DNA of 23,219 nucleotides from CAXGUU01 sp964012875 (lineage in GTDB: Bacteria > Pseudomonadota > Gammaproteobacteria > Ga0077536), in assembly GCA_964012875.1 (NCBI GenBank), contig CAXGUU010000014.1, positions 1 to 23,219 of the forward strand, in the 5' to 3' direction. Positions 1-6,815 of this stretch are shown piece by piece. The stretch's first letter is position 1; each line of letters opens with the position of its first letter. Under the pieces are notes generated by a model, which was not told the origin of the DNA, ran no database searches, and worked only from the letters and a program-made list of their open reading frames with translations. A program made the translations under genes and the position numbers.

Positions 1-519
1 CATCAGAATAAATCCCACTATAGTCCCGAGCAGGCCAAGTTTGAGCAGTACATCACTTAAGAACCAGCCCAGGTCGTGCGAGCCCTTTGCGCGGGAAACC
101 AGCATCCCCACCAGCGTCGACGCCTCGTTATCCGAGCGCGGTTCTTGCTGGCCTTTGCTCCTCAAGGCAAAGGCCGCGAGATGTTCGGCCAACATCCCGG
201 TCGGCTTGATTTCGACATTGTCGATACGGACGTCGTCCGAAGAGGTTGCATGGACCGAGGCCACCCCATTGCCGATCGCTGCCGCGAATAACCGAATCTG
301 ATCGGACTCTTTGGAGAGCCTCAGCGCACGCGTTGCACAGTGGGCGCTACCAAGCAAGTAAAGCAAGCCAATCGCCAGACAAATGCGACTGCGATCACTT
401 TCGACCAACAGAGATATCAGTCCTTCGTTCCAACAGACCACGAAGCCAAAGGTCAGCAGTCCCATGAACAGGAGCCACACCAGGAAGATCCAGTGATCGT
501 GATCGCGAATTTCGGACAC
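1..519 (-). CDS. MotA/TolQ/ExbB-like proton-channel protein, partial (3' end beyond left edge)
   Basis: An uninterrupted minus-strand frame runs from a GTG at 519 to the left edge (173 codons, no stop). The GTG is preceded by a GAGG about 8 bases upstream. The product starts with a short polar stretch rich in His/Asp, then a membrane segment (FLVWLLFMGLLTFGFVV), a second one around residues 47-60, a soluble stretch of about 80 residues, and a third segment with GWFLSDVLLKLGLLGTIVGF. That last motif resembles the Leu-Gly-Leu-Leu-Gly-Thr-hyphobic core of the MotA/TolQ/ExbB channel family, which uses proton flow to drive motors or TonB/Tol systems. It starts 16 bases after the DUF302 stop, so it is probably cotranscribed with it. 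The family call is from memory of motif patterns; only the N-terminal part is visible. Confidence 0.72.
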   Translation of the reverse strand, partial: MSEIRDHDHWIFLVWLLFMGLLTFGFVVCWNEGLISLLVESDRSRICLAIGLLYLLGSAHCATRALRLSKESDQIRLFAAAIGNGVASVHATSSDDVRIDNVEIKPTGMLAEHLAAFALRSKGQQEPRSDNEASTLVGMLVSRAKGSHDLGWFLSDVLLKLGLLGTIVGFILM

Positions 520-535
520 GGCTAATACCTCGGCC

Positions 536-1006
536 TTACGGTTCAACTGCGAAGTGAGCGATTTCATCGAGCTTGGCGTTCATTCGCCGAGCGAAATTAT
601 TGACTCGCTCGTCAGGGTGGTCGGTGGGCAGTGTGATCACAGTGATGACTGTTTTCAGCCCATCTTCATGAACCGTGATTCTACATGGCATTTTCGCGAC
701 ATACCCAGGGTCAATCAGCAGCACTTCGCGGGCAAGTTCGAGCGAACAGAAATGAATGACTTCGACATTCGGGAAGTCGCTGTAACCGCGACTGCGCAGA
801 CCCTCTCCAATCGTATTTCGACCAGTGATCCTGAAGTTTCTTTCCGTAATGGCGAAGTTCAACTCAAACACGACATCGTCGAATAATTTTGAGGTGTAGT
901 ACTTGTGCAAAGCGCCTTCAACGTGCGGTTGCATGGTGCCCGATGCAGTTACTGTCGGTGCGAACGCCACGGTCAACGCCATTAAGATCTGAAGGAGGGC
1001 TCTCAT
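536..1006 (-). CDS. DUF302 family exported protein
   Basis: The product has 156 residues. An N-terminal signal peptide (MRALLQILMALTVAFAPTVTASG) predicts export to the periplasm. The rest resembles DUF302: a region ending in a phrase about protein-type partners (VEVIHFCSLELAREVLLIDP), then a Cys-containing strand (AKMPCRITVHEDG) and TVITVITLP. The biochemical role of DUF302 is not established. Its ATG overlaps the stop of the upstream L,D-transpeptidase gene by the ATGA arrangement (1003-1006), which implies translational coupling; no strong Shine-Dalgarno is visible. Two Cys residues (in HFCS and MPCR) could form a disulfide or bind a ligand. Family assignment is moderately sure; function is unknown. 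Confidence 0.75.
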   Translation of the reverse strand: MRALLQILMALTVAFAPTVTASGTMQPHVEGALHKYYTSKLFDDVVFELNFAITERNFRITGRNTIGEGLRSRGYSDFPNVEVIHFCSLELAREVLLIDPGYVAKMPCRITVHEDGLKTVITVITLPTDHPDERVNNFARRMNAKLDEIAHFAVEP

Positions 1007-1590
1007 TGCCGAATCTTTACGCGCGTTCCCACGCGCAGAAATTTGCGTAATTCATGCACTTCCTCGTTGCGCATCGCAATGCATCCCTCGGTCCAATCCA
1101 GATTGTCGTGAATGTGGATTTTTTCCGGCGTTTCCTTCCCAAGACCGTGAATACCGATCGCGCCGCCGAGCGCGGTATTTTGCGGTGGTGTTTTGCCTGC
1201 TCTTAGCGCCTTGATAATGCGATCGAATTCGTCGCGATTGATCAGCTCATTTTTGAGGCCGTAGAGGGCGTCCTTGATATTGGGATAATTAAGGCCGACA
1301 AAGTACTCGAACTTGCTGCGATCATTAAATCCGATCACGCGATAGGTACCCTCGGGTGTTTTCTTGTCGCCGAGCCGCCGTTTGGTGCCGTGCCCGCCGC
1401 GGCCGGTCGCGACATGGAACACCCTGCGAACCTCTTCGCCCTGGCGCACGATGAGCAGGCGCTTGCTTTTCTCGATCTCGATTTCAATCCCGGCGGATCT
1501 TGCATTAGGGGCGGCGATGAAGAGTAGGGTGAACGCAACAACTAACCGTGGGGCGGTCGAAAGCAGCGCGGTTTGCGACAATTGGATCAC
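1003..1590 (-). CDS. L,D-transpeptidase (YkuD/ErfK family)
   Basis: Exported enzyme predicted to cross-link peptidoglycan stem peptides or attach proteins to the wall in the periplasm. The catalytic signature is complete: GIHGLG, then about 16 residues later TEGCIAMRNEEV, which holds the nucleophilic Cys of the HG...(S/T)xGCIxMxN motif. The domain begins with IEIEIEKSKRLLIVRQGEE and includes the typical GRGGHGTKRRLGDKKTPEG substrate loop. A signal peptide (VVAFTLLFIAAPNARSAG) precedes it. I place the start at GTG 1590, with GGTGGGG upstream; a GTG at 1620 would add ten residues and is also possible. It is first in a minus-strand run with the DUF302 and channel-like genes. The family is sure; its link to these neighbours is unknown. 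Confidence 0.87.
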   Translation of the reverse strand: MIQLSQTALLSTAPRLVVAFTLLFIAAPNARSAGIEIEIEKSKRLLIVRQGEEVRRVFHVATGRGGHGTKRRLGDKKTPEGTYRVIGFNDRSKFEYFVGLNYPNIKDALYGLKNELINRDEFDRIIKALRAGKTPPQNTALGGAIGIHGLGKETPEKIHIHDNLDWTEGCIAMRNEEVHELRKFLRVGTRVKIRQ

Positions 1591-1620
1591 GCCCGCGAGT
1601 TCCCCACCGCTCGGCGCCAC

Positions 1621-2002
1621 GCAAAATTTTTCGGTGCGTCATACACGCGCGTATCGACGAATTTCTTCCCCAATCATTCGCCGTTGATTCTACTGGATGC
1701 CCAATTGCATCGTGCAACATAATCCTTGTGTGCGGGTTGTGCTTCGCACCGTGAGTCATCGCTGGCACAATACCAATGGTTCGCACCCCCTTCGTGCGGT
1801 GCTTATCAATTGTCGTGCCGGGGCGTCCGGTCTGACGTTCAAAATCAACGATTACGACAAGACGCGGTCGTATAAAACGACAGGTTCGGCGGGCCATGGG
1901 GCGCTATCGTGACGCCTAGTGTATGAGGAAAGATAACCCCGCCTGGCCACGTGAGTCGCAAACAACGTAAATTTTTTCGAACGCAGCCAGTGGTTTACTG
2001 GG
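1621..2002. other. Intergenic region without a convincing gene
   Basis: About 380 bases between divergent genes (L,D-transpeptidase leftwards, cytochrome b561 rightwards). It must hold promoters for both, but no clear -10/-35 pair was recognised. A small perfect hairpin (TTGCA, loop TCG, TGCAA) lies at 1705-1717. Open frames here lack ribosome sites and protein-like composition. An AT-rich spot lies at 1966-1979. Confidence 0.5.
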
Positions 2003-2086
2003 TTGAGCCCGAATTTTTCATCCGCAGCGTTGAGTAACGAAAGATTGACAGGCCTTAGCCAGATCGAAACCACCGGATCGCCGGTC

Positions 2087-2608
2087 GTGGAACGGTATAG
2101 CCGAACGGCTGTCGCCATCCATTGGCTGAGTGCATTGTTGATTTTCGGCCTGGTCGGGCTCGGGTGGTACATGGTCGAGCTCCCCAAGGGGCCGGATCGG
2201 ACCTATTATTTTGCGCTGCACAAATCTATCGGCCTGATGGTGTTTGCGCTTCTCTGTTTGCGCTTGGTCTGGCGTTATCGTCACAAGCCACCGGCGTTAC
2301 CCGCGGATATTCCCAAATGGCAACAGATTATGGCGAAAGGCGTGCATCGCATGTTTTACGCTCTGCTGTTCGTTCAACCGATCAGCGGTTACCTGTCCTC
2401 GAGTTTCAGCGGTTATAAAACGCATTGGTTCGGCGTACCTTTGCCGCACTGGGGGTGGCGGGATGCACCGCTGAACGAATTGTTCACTGAGATCCATGTC
2501 GCGGTTTCCATCGCGCTGGTCGTGCTGATTGGCGTGCACGTGTCCGGTGCGATGTCTCACTGGTTGGAAGGAAAAAGTCCGATCATCCGTCGCATGTGGT
2601 TCTGGTAG
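2087..2608 (+). CDS. Cytochrome b561 family protein
   Basis: Four-helix integral membrane di-heme cytochrome b of about 174 residues, expected to pass electrons between quinol and a periplasmic partner. It shows the family hallmarks: RYSRTAVAIHWLSALLIFGL at the N-terminus with His12, ALHKSIGL with His45, GVHRMFYALLFVQPISGY, and a last helix with EIHVAVSIALVVLIGVHVSG. These His residues are the usual heme b ligands. Start choice is uncertain: GTG 2087 fits the family N-terminus, whereas TTG 2045 or TTG 2003 would add an unusual leader; no strong Shine-Dalgarno decides it. It converges on pqqA and shares its terminator. An electron-transfer role for the PQQ alcohol oxidation pathway is plausible from context only. 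Confidence 0.87.
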   Translation: MERYSRTAVAIHWLSALLIFGLVGLGWYMVELPKGPDRTYYFALHKSIGLMVFALLCLRLVWRYRHKPPALPADIPKWQQIMAKGVHRMFYALLFVQPISGYLSSSFSGYKTHWFGVPLPHWGWRDAPLNELFTEIHVAVSIALVVLIGVHVSGAMSHWLEGKSPIIRRMWFW

Positions 2609-2653
2609 GCGGCCGGATGTCTGCGTTGGGTCCCGTAGATCAAACGCCAGGCT

Positions 2654-2683
2654 AAAAAAAAGGGGCTAAAAGCCCCTTTTTTT
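2654..2683. terminator. Bidirectional rho-independent terminator between cytochrome b561 and pqqA
   Basis: Stem GGGGCT (2662-2667) pairs with AGCCCC (2671-2676) around an AAA loop. It is flanked by eight A on the left and seven T on the right, so it gives a U-tract when read from either strand. It can end both the rightward cytochrome b561 transcript and the leftward pqqA transcript. Confidence 0.9.
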
Positions 2684-2701
2684 ACGACAGTTCGCCGACG
2701 A

Positions 2702-2776
2702 TCAACGATTGTTGATGTACATCGTGACTTCGAATCCGAAGCGAACGTCTTGGTATGAAGGTGTTTGCCAAGCCAT
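2702..2776 (-). CDS. pqqA: PQQ precursor peptide PqqA
   Basis: A 24-residue peptide, too short for ordinary gene finding. It starts MAWQTPSYQD and ends with FGFEVTMYINNR before TGA. The core GFEVTMY contains Glu16 and Tyr20 with three residues between, the exact E-x3-Y pair that PqqE cross-links to make PQQ. Length and flanks match known PqqA (23-29 residues). An AGGA sits about 8 bases before the ATG. It is monocistronic here: a terminator follows, and a sigma-54 promoter precedes it. Elsewhere pqqA usually heads pqqABCDE; here the nearest other pqq gene is the pqqE fragment about 20 kb away at the right edge. Identification is very sure. Confidence 0.95.
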   Translation of the reverse strand: MAWQTPSYQDVRFGFEVTMYINNR

Positions 2777-2820
2777 GGTGTTGTCCTTTCACAAGATAGA
2801 TTGAACTCGGGACAAAGGAT

Positions 2821-2836
2821 TGCAGGAAACGTGCCA
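2821..2836 (-). promoter_or_regulatory. Sigma-54 (-24/-12) promoter of pqqA
   Basis: Read on the minus strand the site is TGGCACGTTTCCTGCA. Compared with the sigma-54 consensus TGGCACG-N4-TTGCW it matches 11 of 12 defined positions, with GG and GC exactly ten bases apart. The predicted start is near 2810, giving a leader of about 34 bases that contains the AGGA ribosome site. A sigma-54 activator gene lies just upstream at 4502-5920. Confidence 0.82.
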
Positions 2837-2944
2837 TGGCCTGCTTAGCTCGAAAGCCGCGCACTAACTTACTGATAATAAATATATAATTTGACGAGGC
2901 TCAAAAGAAAAGTCATGCTTTCAGTATGGAGGCTTGAGTTTGAT

Positions 2945-2960
2945 TGGTTCTATGCAACCA
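2945..2960. promoter_or_regulatory. Candidate enhancer (UAS) palindrome for the adjacent NtrC-type regulator
   Basis: TGGTT-6 bases-AACCA forms a 16-bp inverted repeat, the size and spacing typical of Fis-type HTH activator sites. It is centred about 142 bp upstream of the predicted pqqA start, a usual enhancer distance, and about 60 bp before the histidine kinase start. A second, longer-range inverted pair (ACTTACTG 2867-2874, CAGTAAGT 2959-2966) overlaps its right arm. Function is inferred. Confidence 0.4.
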
Positions 2961-3012
2961 GTAAGTGTGTGTGAACAGCCACCGCTGACCTTGATTCGTG
3001 CGGAAGCAGCTA

Positions 3013-4497
3013 ATGCCGGCGTGCAGGCCATTCACTGTGGCTGAATCTGGTCCGCAGTCTTTGCGCCGATTACTACTGACCCACGAAATCGTGTTCGTCA
3101 TTCTGGTGATCATCAGCGGGACACTAGGGGCCGCTTGGGGCTTCCTGTGGCAGGGGTGGTCCGCGGAGTCGATTCGACTCAACCAACTCAGCCATGCGGC
3201 GCAGGACATCCGGTCATTGATATACAAACAAATTCAGGAGGTCTCCGTCGCCGGTTTGCGTGACGATCCGCAGGTCAATGACATTCGTTCACAGTACACG
3301 CGTGACATCCAGGAGAAATTCAACTTGTTGCGCCGCAACTCCGCACATCGTGGCGAAGATTATGCTGTGCAGGAAATGCAAACTGCCTTCAGCCTGCTCC
3401 AGGACAATCTGAGGCGGATGCTGAGCGACAGTCTGGCCCTGAATCGGCTCGTCCGGTCGAAGCTGCTCGACCCCCAGTTTGAGCGCACCTTCGTTGCGGA
3501 TTTCGAGCACCGTTACAACGCCTTTCAGGCGCTGGTCAATCTACAGCTTTCGACTCAGGAAAAATCGATCCAGCGCTGGACCGACTTCGCGCCGTTCGGG
3601 CTGGGTATCCCAATCCTGGTGGGCATAGGATTGCTGTTGTTTTCGCGGCGCAGCCTGATACGGGGATTTGTGCGGCCGATGCAGGTGATCGTTGCTGGTA
3701 CTCAGGACCTGAGCCAGGGACGGCTGGACGCGAGCCTGCCTGAGGTTGGAGTGACTGAGGTCAGCGAACTGGCAAGTGGTATCAACCACATGGCGCGCGA
3801 GCTTGAAGCCAGTCGCGAGTCGCTGATTACCGCAGAGCGGCAAGCTGCGCTGGGGGCGCTGGTGCCCGTTGTTGCGCACAACGTTCGCAATCCGCTGGCG
3901 TCGATTCGCGCCAATGCCCAGTTGATAGATGTCGATAGTGACGCTGCCGAGCTAGGCGAGATTCGCAACGCTGTGATGGATACAGTGGACCGCCTGGGGC
4001 GCTGGATAACCGCGCTAGTTTCGTACCTGCATCCCCTGGCGCCGCATCGCGCCCAGGCCGCGGCTGTCGGGCTTGTTGATACCACGCTTGCGCTGCTTGA
4101 GCAGCGTCTGGATGAAAGCGGAGTGGTACTGAGACGGGGAGACTGGGATCGCGATGCAATTATCGATGCCGATCCGGATTTGCTGGAACAAGCGGTCTAC
4201 GCACTGATTAACAACGCGATCGAGGCATCAGTGCGCGGACAGTCCGTCGTGGTCGCAATCCGCCGCCAGGATGACGAGACGGTGATTGAAATCAGCGATA
4301 GCGCTGGTGGCATTCCCTTTCAACCGGAACCTTCCGAACTGACGCCGGGCCCGACTACGAAACGCTTCGGGACCGGTCTTGGAATACCGATCGCCTTCAA
4401 AATTTGCGCCGTTCACGGCTTTAGACTCGAATTCGCGGTAGAAGCCGGCGTGGGAACGACGGTTCGCATCCATTGCCGCGCTCAAACGGAGGACTAG
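3013..4497 (+). CDS. Membrane-bound sensor histidine kinase
   Basis: About 494 residues. Layout: a first membrane helix (about 24-47), a periplasmic helical sensor region of about 150 residues, a second helix (about 195-215, GLGIPILVGIGLLLF), a HAMP linker, then HisKA with VVAHNVRNPLASIRAN carrying phospho-acceptor His289, and an ATPase domain with N-box ALINNAIEAS, G1 ISDSAGGIPF and F/G2 TKRFGTGLGIPIAF. The HNxRNPL form of the H-box is typical of NtrB-like kinases that pair with sigma-54 activators. I chose ATG 3013 because GGAAG lies 6 bases upstream; GTG 2998 is an alternative. The gene is followed after 4 bases by its response regulator. The sensed signal is unknown; the divergent pqqA suggests alcohol or a respiratory cue. 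Confidence 0.92.
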   Translation: MPACRPFTVAESGPQSLRRLLLTHEIVFVILVIISGTLGAAWGFLWQGWSAESIRLNQLSHAAQDIRSLIYKQIQEVSVAGLRDDPQVNDIRSQYTRDIQEKFNLLRRNSAHRGEDYAVQEMQTAFSLLQDNLRRMLSDSLALNRLVRSKLLDPQFERTFVADFEHRYNAFQALVNLQLSTQEKSIQRWTDFAPFGLGIPILVGIGLLLFSRRSLIRGFVRPMQVIVAGTQDLSQGRLDASLPEVGVTEVSELASGINHMARELEASRESLITAERQAALGALVPVVAHNVRNPLASIRANAQLIDVDSDAAELGEIRNAVMDTVDRLGRWITALVSYLHPLAPHRAQAAAVGLVDTTLALLEQRLDESGVVLRRGDWDRDAIIDADPDLLEQAVYALINNAIEASVRGQSVVVAIRRQDDETVIEISDSAGGIPFQPEPSELTPGPTTKRFGTGLGIPIAFKICAVHGFRLEFAVEAGVGTTVRIHCRAQTED

Positions 4498-4501
4498 CCG
4501 G

Positions 4502-5920
4502 GTGTCACTGGCTGACGACATTTCAGAATTGGGCAGTGATATCGCCGCGAAGATGGCTAGGATCATGGTTGTCGACGATGAGGCCCTGTTTGGTAAGGCC
4601 GTCGCGCGGCGCCTGGAACGATCGGGGTACGAATGCCGCCACGTCGTCACGCTGGCCGAGGCGCGGAAAGCGGTCGCAGAATTTGATCCCGAACTGATTT
4701 TGCTCGATATGCGCCTGCCGGATGGCTCAGGACTCGATTTTCTGCGCGAAGTGGGCGCAGAGCGCAAAATTCCGGTCATTGTGATGACTGCCTACGGGGA
4801 GCTTGAGGACGCAGTTACGGCGATGAAGTACTGCGCGGCAGACTACCTAAAAAAGCCGGTTGACCTGGAAGAACTGCTGCTGAATGTCGCCAAGGTGCTG
4901 GCCGCAAACGCGGTCAGTCAGCGCCTTGTTTATTCGCAGACGCGTGAAAGCAATCGCGCCGACCCTTCGACCCTACTTGGCAATTCGGCGCCGATGGCTC
5001 AGGTCAGGGCCCAGGTGGAGCAGATTGCGCGACTTGCCGCGGTCGGGAATTCGCCGCCGACCGCGTTGATCACGGGTGAAACGGGCAGTGGTAAGGATGT
5101 GACCGCCCGCTTGTTGCACCAGCTTTCACCGCGGGCAGACCGACCCTTTGTGCACGTTGATTGTGCGGCTTTGCCAAAGGATTTGATTGAGGCAGAACTG
5201 TTCGGGCATGTGAAAGGCGCGTTCACGCATGCCGTCAGCGAGCGCATCGGACTCATTGAGGCGGCCGAAGATGGGGTCGTTTTTCTTGATGAAATTGGCG
5301 AAATTCCACTGGAGTTGCAGGCTAAACTCCTGGCCGTACTCGAGCGCCGCACCTTGCGCCGAATCGGCAGCAGTCAGGAGCGCCTTACAGAAGCGTGGTT
5401 TATCGCGGCCACCAATCGCGATGTTCAGGCGACGGTCGAGGCGGGCGAGTTGCGTTCTGATCTGTACTACCGGCTAAATGTGCTGACAATATCACTGTCG
5501 CCGTTGCGTGAACGCGAAGATGATGCCATGGAGCTGGCGCGCATCTTCAGCGCGGAGGTTGCGCGTCGGTACGGATTGAACCACGTTTCATTCGATGCCG
5601 ATGCTGAGCAGGCTATTCGAACCTATCAGTGGCCGGGTAACGTGCGTGAGCTGAGCCATGTGATCGAACGTGCGGCGCTGCTTTCTGCCGATGGTGTCAT
5701 TACCAGCGCTGCGTTGGCGCTCACGCCGCAGCATGACGCGGCAACGTCGTTACCTGGCCAGGTCGACTTCGACAATATGACGCTGGAAGAAGTCGAAAAA
5801 CTGATGTTGGAACGGGCCCTGGACGCGGCCGCGGGCAATGTCTCGGAGGCCGCTCGAAATCTAGGAATCACGCGGATGGCGATGAGATATCGGATGCAGA
5901 AGCATGATATCCAAGGATAG
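4502..5920 (+). CDS. NtrC-family sigma-54-dependent response regulator
   Basis: 472 residues in three domains. Receiver (about 18-135): acidic pair VVDDE and phospho-acceptor Asp69 in LILLDMRLPDGSG, with Thr and Lys switch residues (VMTAYGE, KKPV). AAA+ core (about 160-390): Walker A GETGSGKD (192-199), Walker B VVFLDEIGEI, sensor ATNRDVQ and arginine-finger type region SDLYYRLNV. Fis-type helix-turn-helix at the end (NVSEAARNLGITRMAMRYRM). The sigma-54 contact loop reads GAFTHA (239-244) rather than GAFTGA. GTG 4502 is well supported by GGAGGA 8 bases upstream inside the kinase stop region. It is predicted to activate the sigma-54 promoter of the divergent pqqA, and possibly other targets. 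No clear terminator follows. Confidence 0.95.
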   Translation: MSLADDISELGSDIAAKMARIMVVDDEALFGKAVARRLERSGYECRHVVTLAEARKAVAEFDPELILLDMRLPDGSGLDFLREVGAERKIPVIVMTAYGELEDAVTAMKYCAADYLKKPVDLEELLLNVAKVLAANAVSQRLVYSQTRESNRADPSTLLGNSAPMAQVRAQVEQIARLAAVGNSPPTALITGETGSGKDVTARLLHQLSPRADRPFVHVDCAALPKDLIEAELFGHVKGAFTHAVSERIGLIEAAEDGVVFLDEIGEIPLELQAKLLAVLERRTLRRIGSSQERLTEAWFIAATNRDVQATVEAGELRSDLYYRLNVLTISLSPLREREDDAMELARIFSAEVARRYGLNHVSFDADAEQAIRTYQWPGNVRELSHVIERAALLSADGVITSAALALTPQHDAATSLPGQVDFDNMTLEEVEKLMLERALDAAAGNVSEAARNLGITRMAMRYRMQKHDIQG

Positions 5921-6251
5921 GTAACTAACCAGAATTGAAAGCGCCTTGGTGCAAATTGAGTCGCGTTTTACTTGCCGAGGGCAGAACGTTGGCGATGCTC
6001 AACAGGACCGTTCTGACGTAACCACCGATCTGAAGCTGGCACATTTTGTATAGTGACAGACAGACCCGTCGCGCCAGGTAAATTCCGATAGGAATGCTGC
6101 CCTGTCGGCGATGGAGCAGGGTCCCCACAAGTTACAAAAGATGCCGCCACTGCTCAGATGGATCCGCGAAACGAAGTCCTGATACTGACTTTGGAATTCA
6201 GCGTTCCCGCGGCCACTATAATACGGGTACTGACATACGCGACGTGAGGAC
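5921..6251. other. Intergenic region with a DUF1244 promoter element and an inverted repeat
   Basis: About 330 bases without a convincing gene. An exact TATAAT -10 box lies at 6217-6222, about 36 bases before the DUF1244 start, with no good -35 at 17 bases. A 7-bp inverted repeat (CAGAACG 5982-5988, CGTTCTG 6009-6015) with an inner GTTG/CAAC pair could fold, but no T-run follows. Open minus-strand frames here look spurious. Confidence 0.5.
6217..6222 (+). promoter_or_regulatory. -10 box of the DUF1244 gene
   Basis: A perfect TATAAT is placed so that transcription would begin near 6229, leaving a short leader with GAGGA before the gene. A matching -35 at the usual distance is not evident, so an activator or extended contacts may help. 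Confidence 0.5.
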
Positions 6252-6257
6252 ATGGCG

Positions 6258-6566
6258 ATGGATGAACGGCAACAAATGGAGATTGAAGCGGCGACGTTTC
6301 GACGCTTGCGCGACTACCTGCGCGAACATACCGAAGTCCAGAATATCGATTTGATGAATCTGGCGGGATTTTGCCGCAACTGTCTTTCAAAATGGTATCG
6401 GGCCGAAGCCGAGGACCGCGGTGAGGTAATTGATTACGACCAGGCCCGAGAGATCGTCTATGGCATGCCATATGAGGATTGGAAGGTCCGCTATCAGGGG
6501 CAGGCATCGGACGACCAGCAAGCCCGGTTTGCCGAACGCCAGGCCCAGGAAGCTGAATCGCAGTAA
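6258..6566 (+). CDS. DUF1244 family protein
   Basis: Small cytoplasmic protein of 102 residues. The body matches DUF1244 as I know it: ATFRRLRDYLREHTEVQN, then IDLMNLAGFCRNCLSKWYRA with the conserved Cys pair, then AREIVYGMPYEDWKVRYQ. The function of this proteobacterial family is not established. The start is placed at the second ATG (6258), because GAGGA at 6246-6250 lies 7 bases before it but only 1 base before ATG 6252. The C-terminal tail (ARFAERQAQEAESQ) is a charged helix. It stands alone with its own -10 box and has no visible link to the PQQ or AOR genes. Confidence 0.88.
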   Translation: MDERQQMEIEAATFRRLRDYLREHTEVQNIDLMNLAGFCRNCLSKWYRAEAEDRGEVIDYDQAREIVYGMPYEDWKVRYQGQASDDQQARFAERQAQEAESQ

Positions 6567-6815
6567 GCAGCTGAAACTAGGCGGTGTGACTGCTGCCGAA
6601 GTTTCATGGGATTAAGGCTGCGCCTGGCCATTCGCCACGGCGTCGTGTTGGCGTAGAGATCCATCAGGGACAAATTCCCGCTCCGGCAAGGGACATCTCC
6701 CATCCGTGATAGGCCGGGGCTTTGTTAGACTCCGCGTGACGCTGCGCCGGCGCCCTGATTTTCGGGCGTCGCTGCAGGGCTAAATATTTGCGCTTGAGTT
6801 GGAGACGGAAATAAC

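Noticed and set aside
1505..1897. Minus-strand frame of 130 codons overlapping the L,D-transpeptidase start
   Set aside because: It has no ribosome site, no recognisable domain and an Arg/Thr-rich composition; half of it lies antiparallel in frame to a certain gene's N-terminus.
1944..1960. TGGCCACG...GTCGCA resembling a sigma-54 promoter before cytochrome b561
   Set aside because: GG and GC are 11 bases apart instead of 10, and the -12 element lacks TTGC.
5982..6015. Inverted repeat after the response regulator as a terminator
   Set aside because: No T-run follows and the loop is long, so I do not call a terminator.
6729..6780. GC-rich folded leader before the TonB receptor as a cobalamin riboswitch
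   Set aside because: Only short GC stems are present and no B12-box-like sequence was found.
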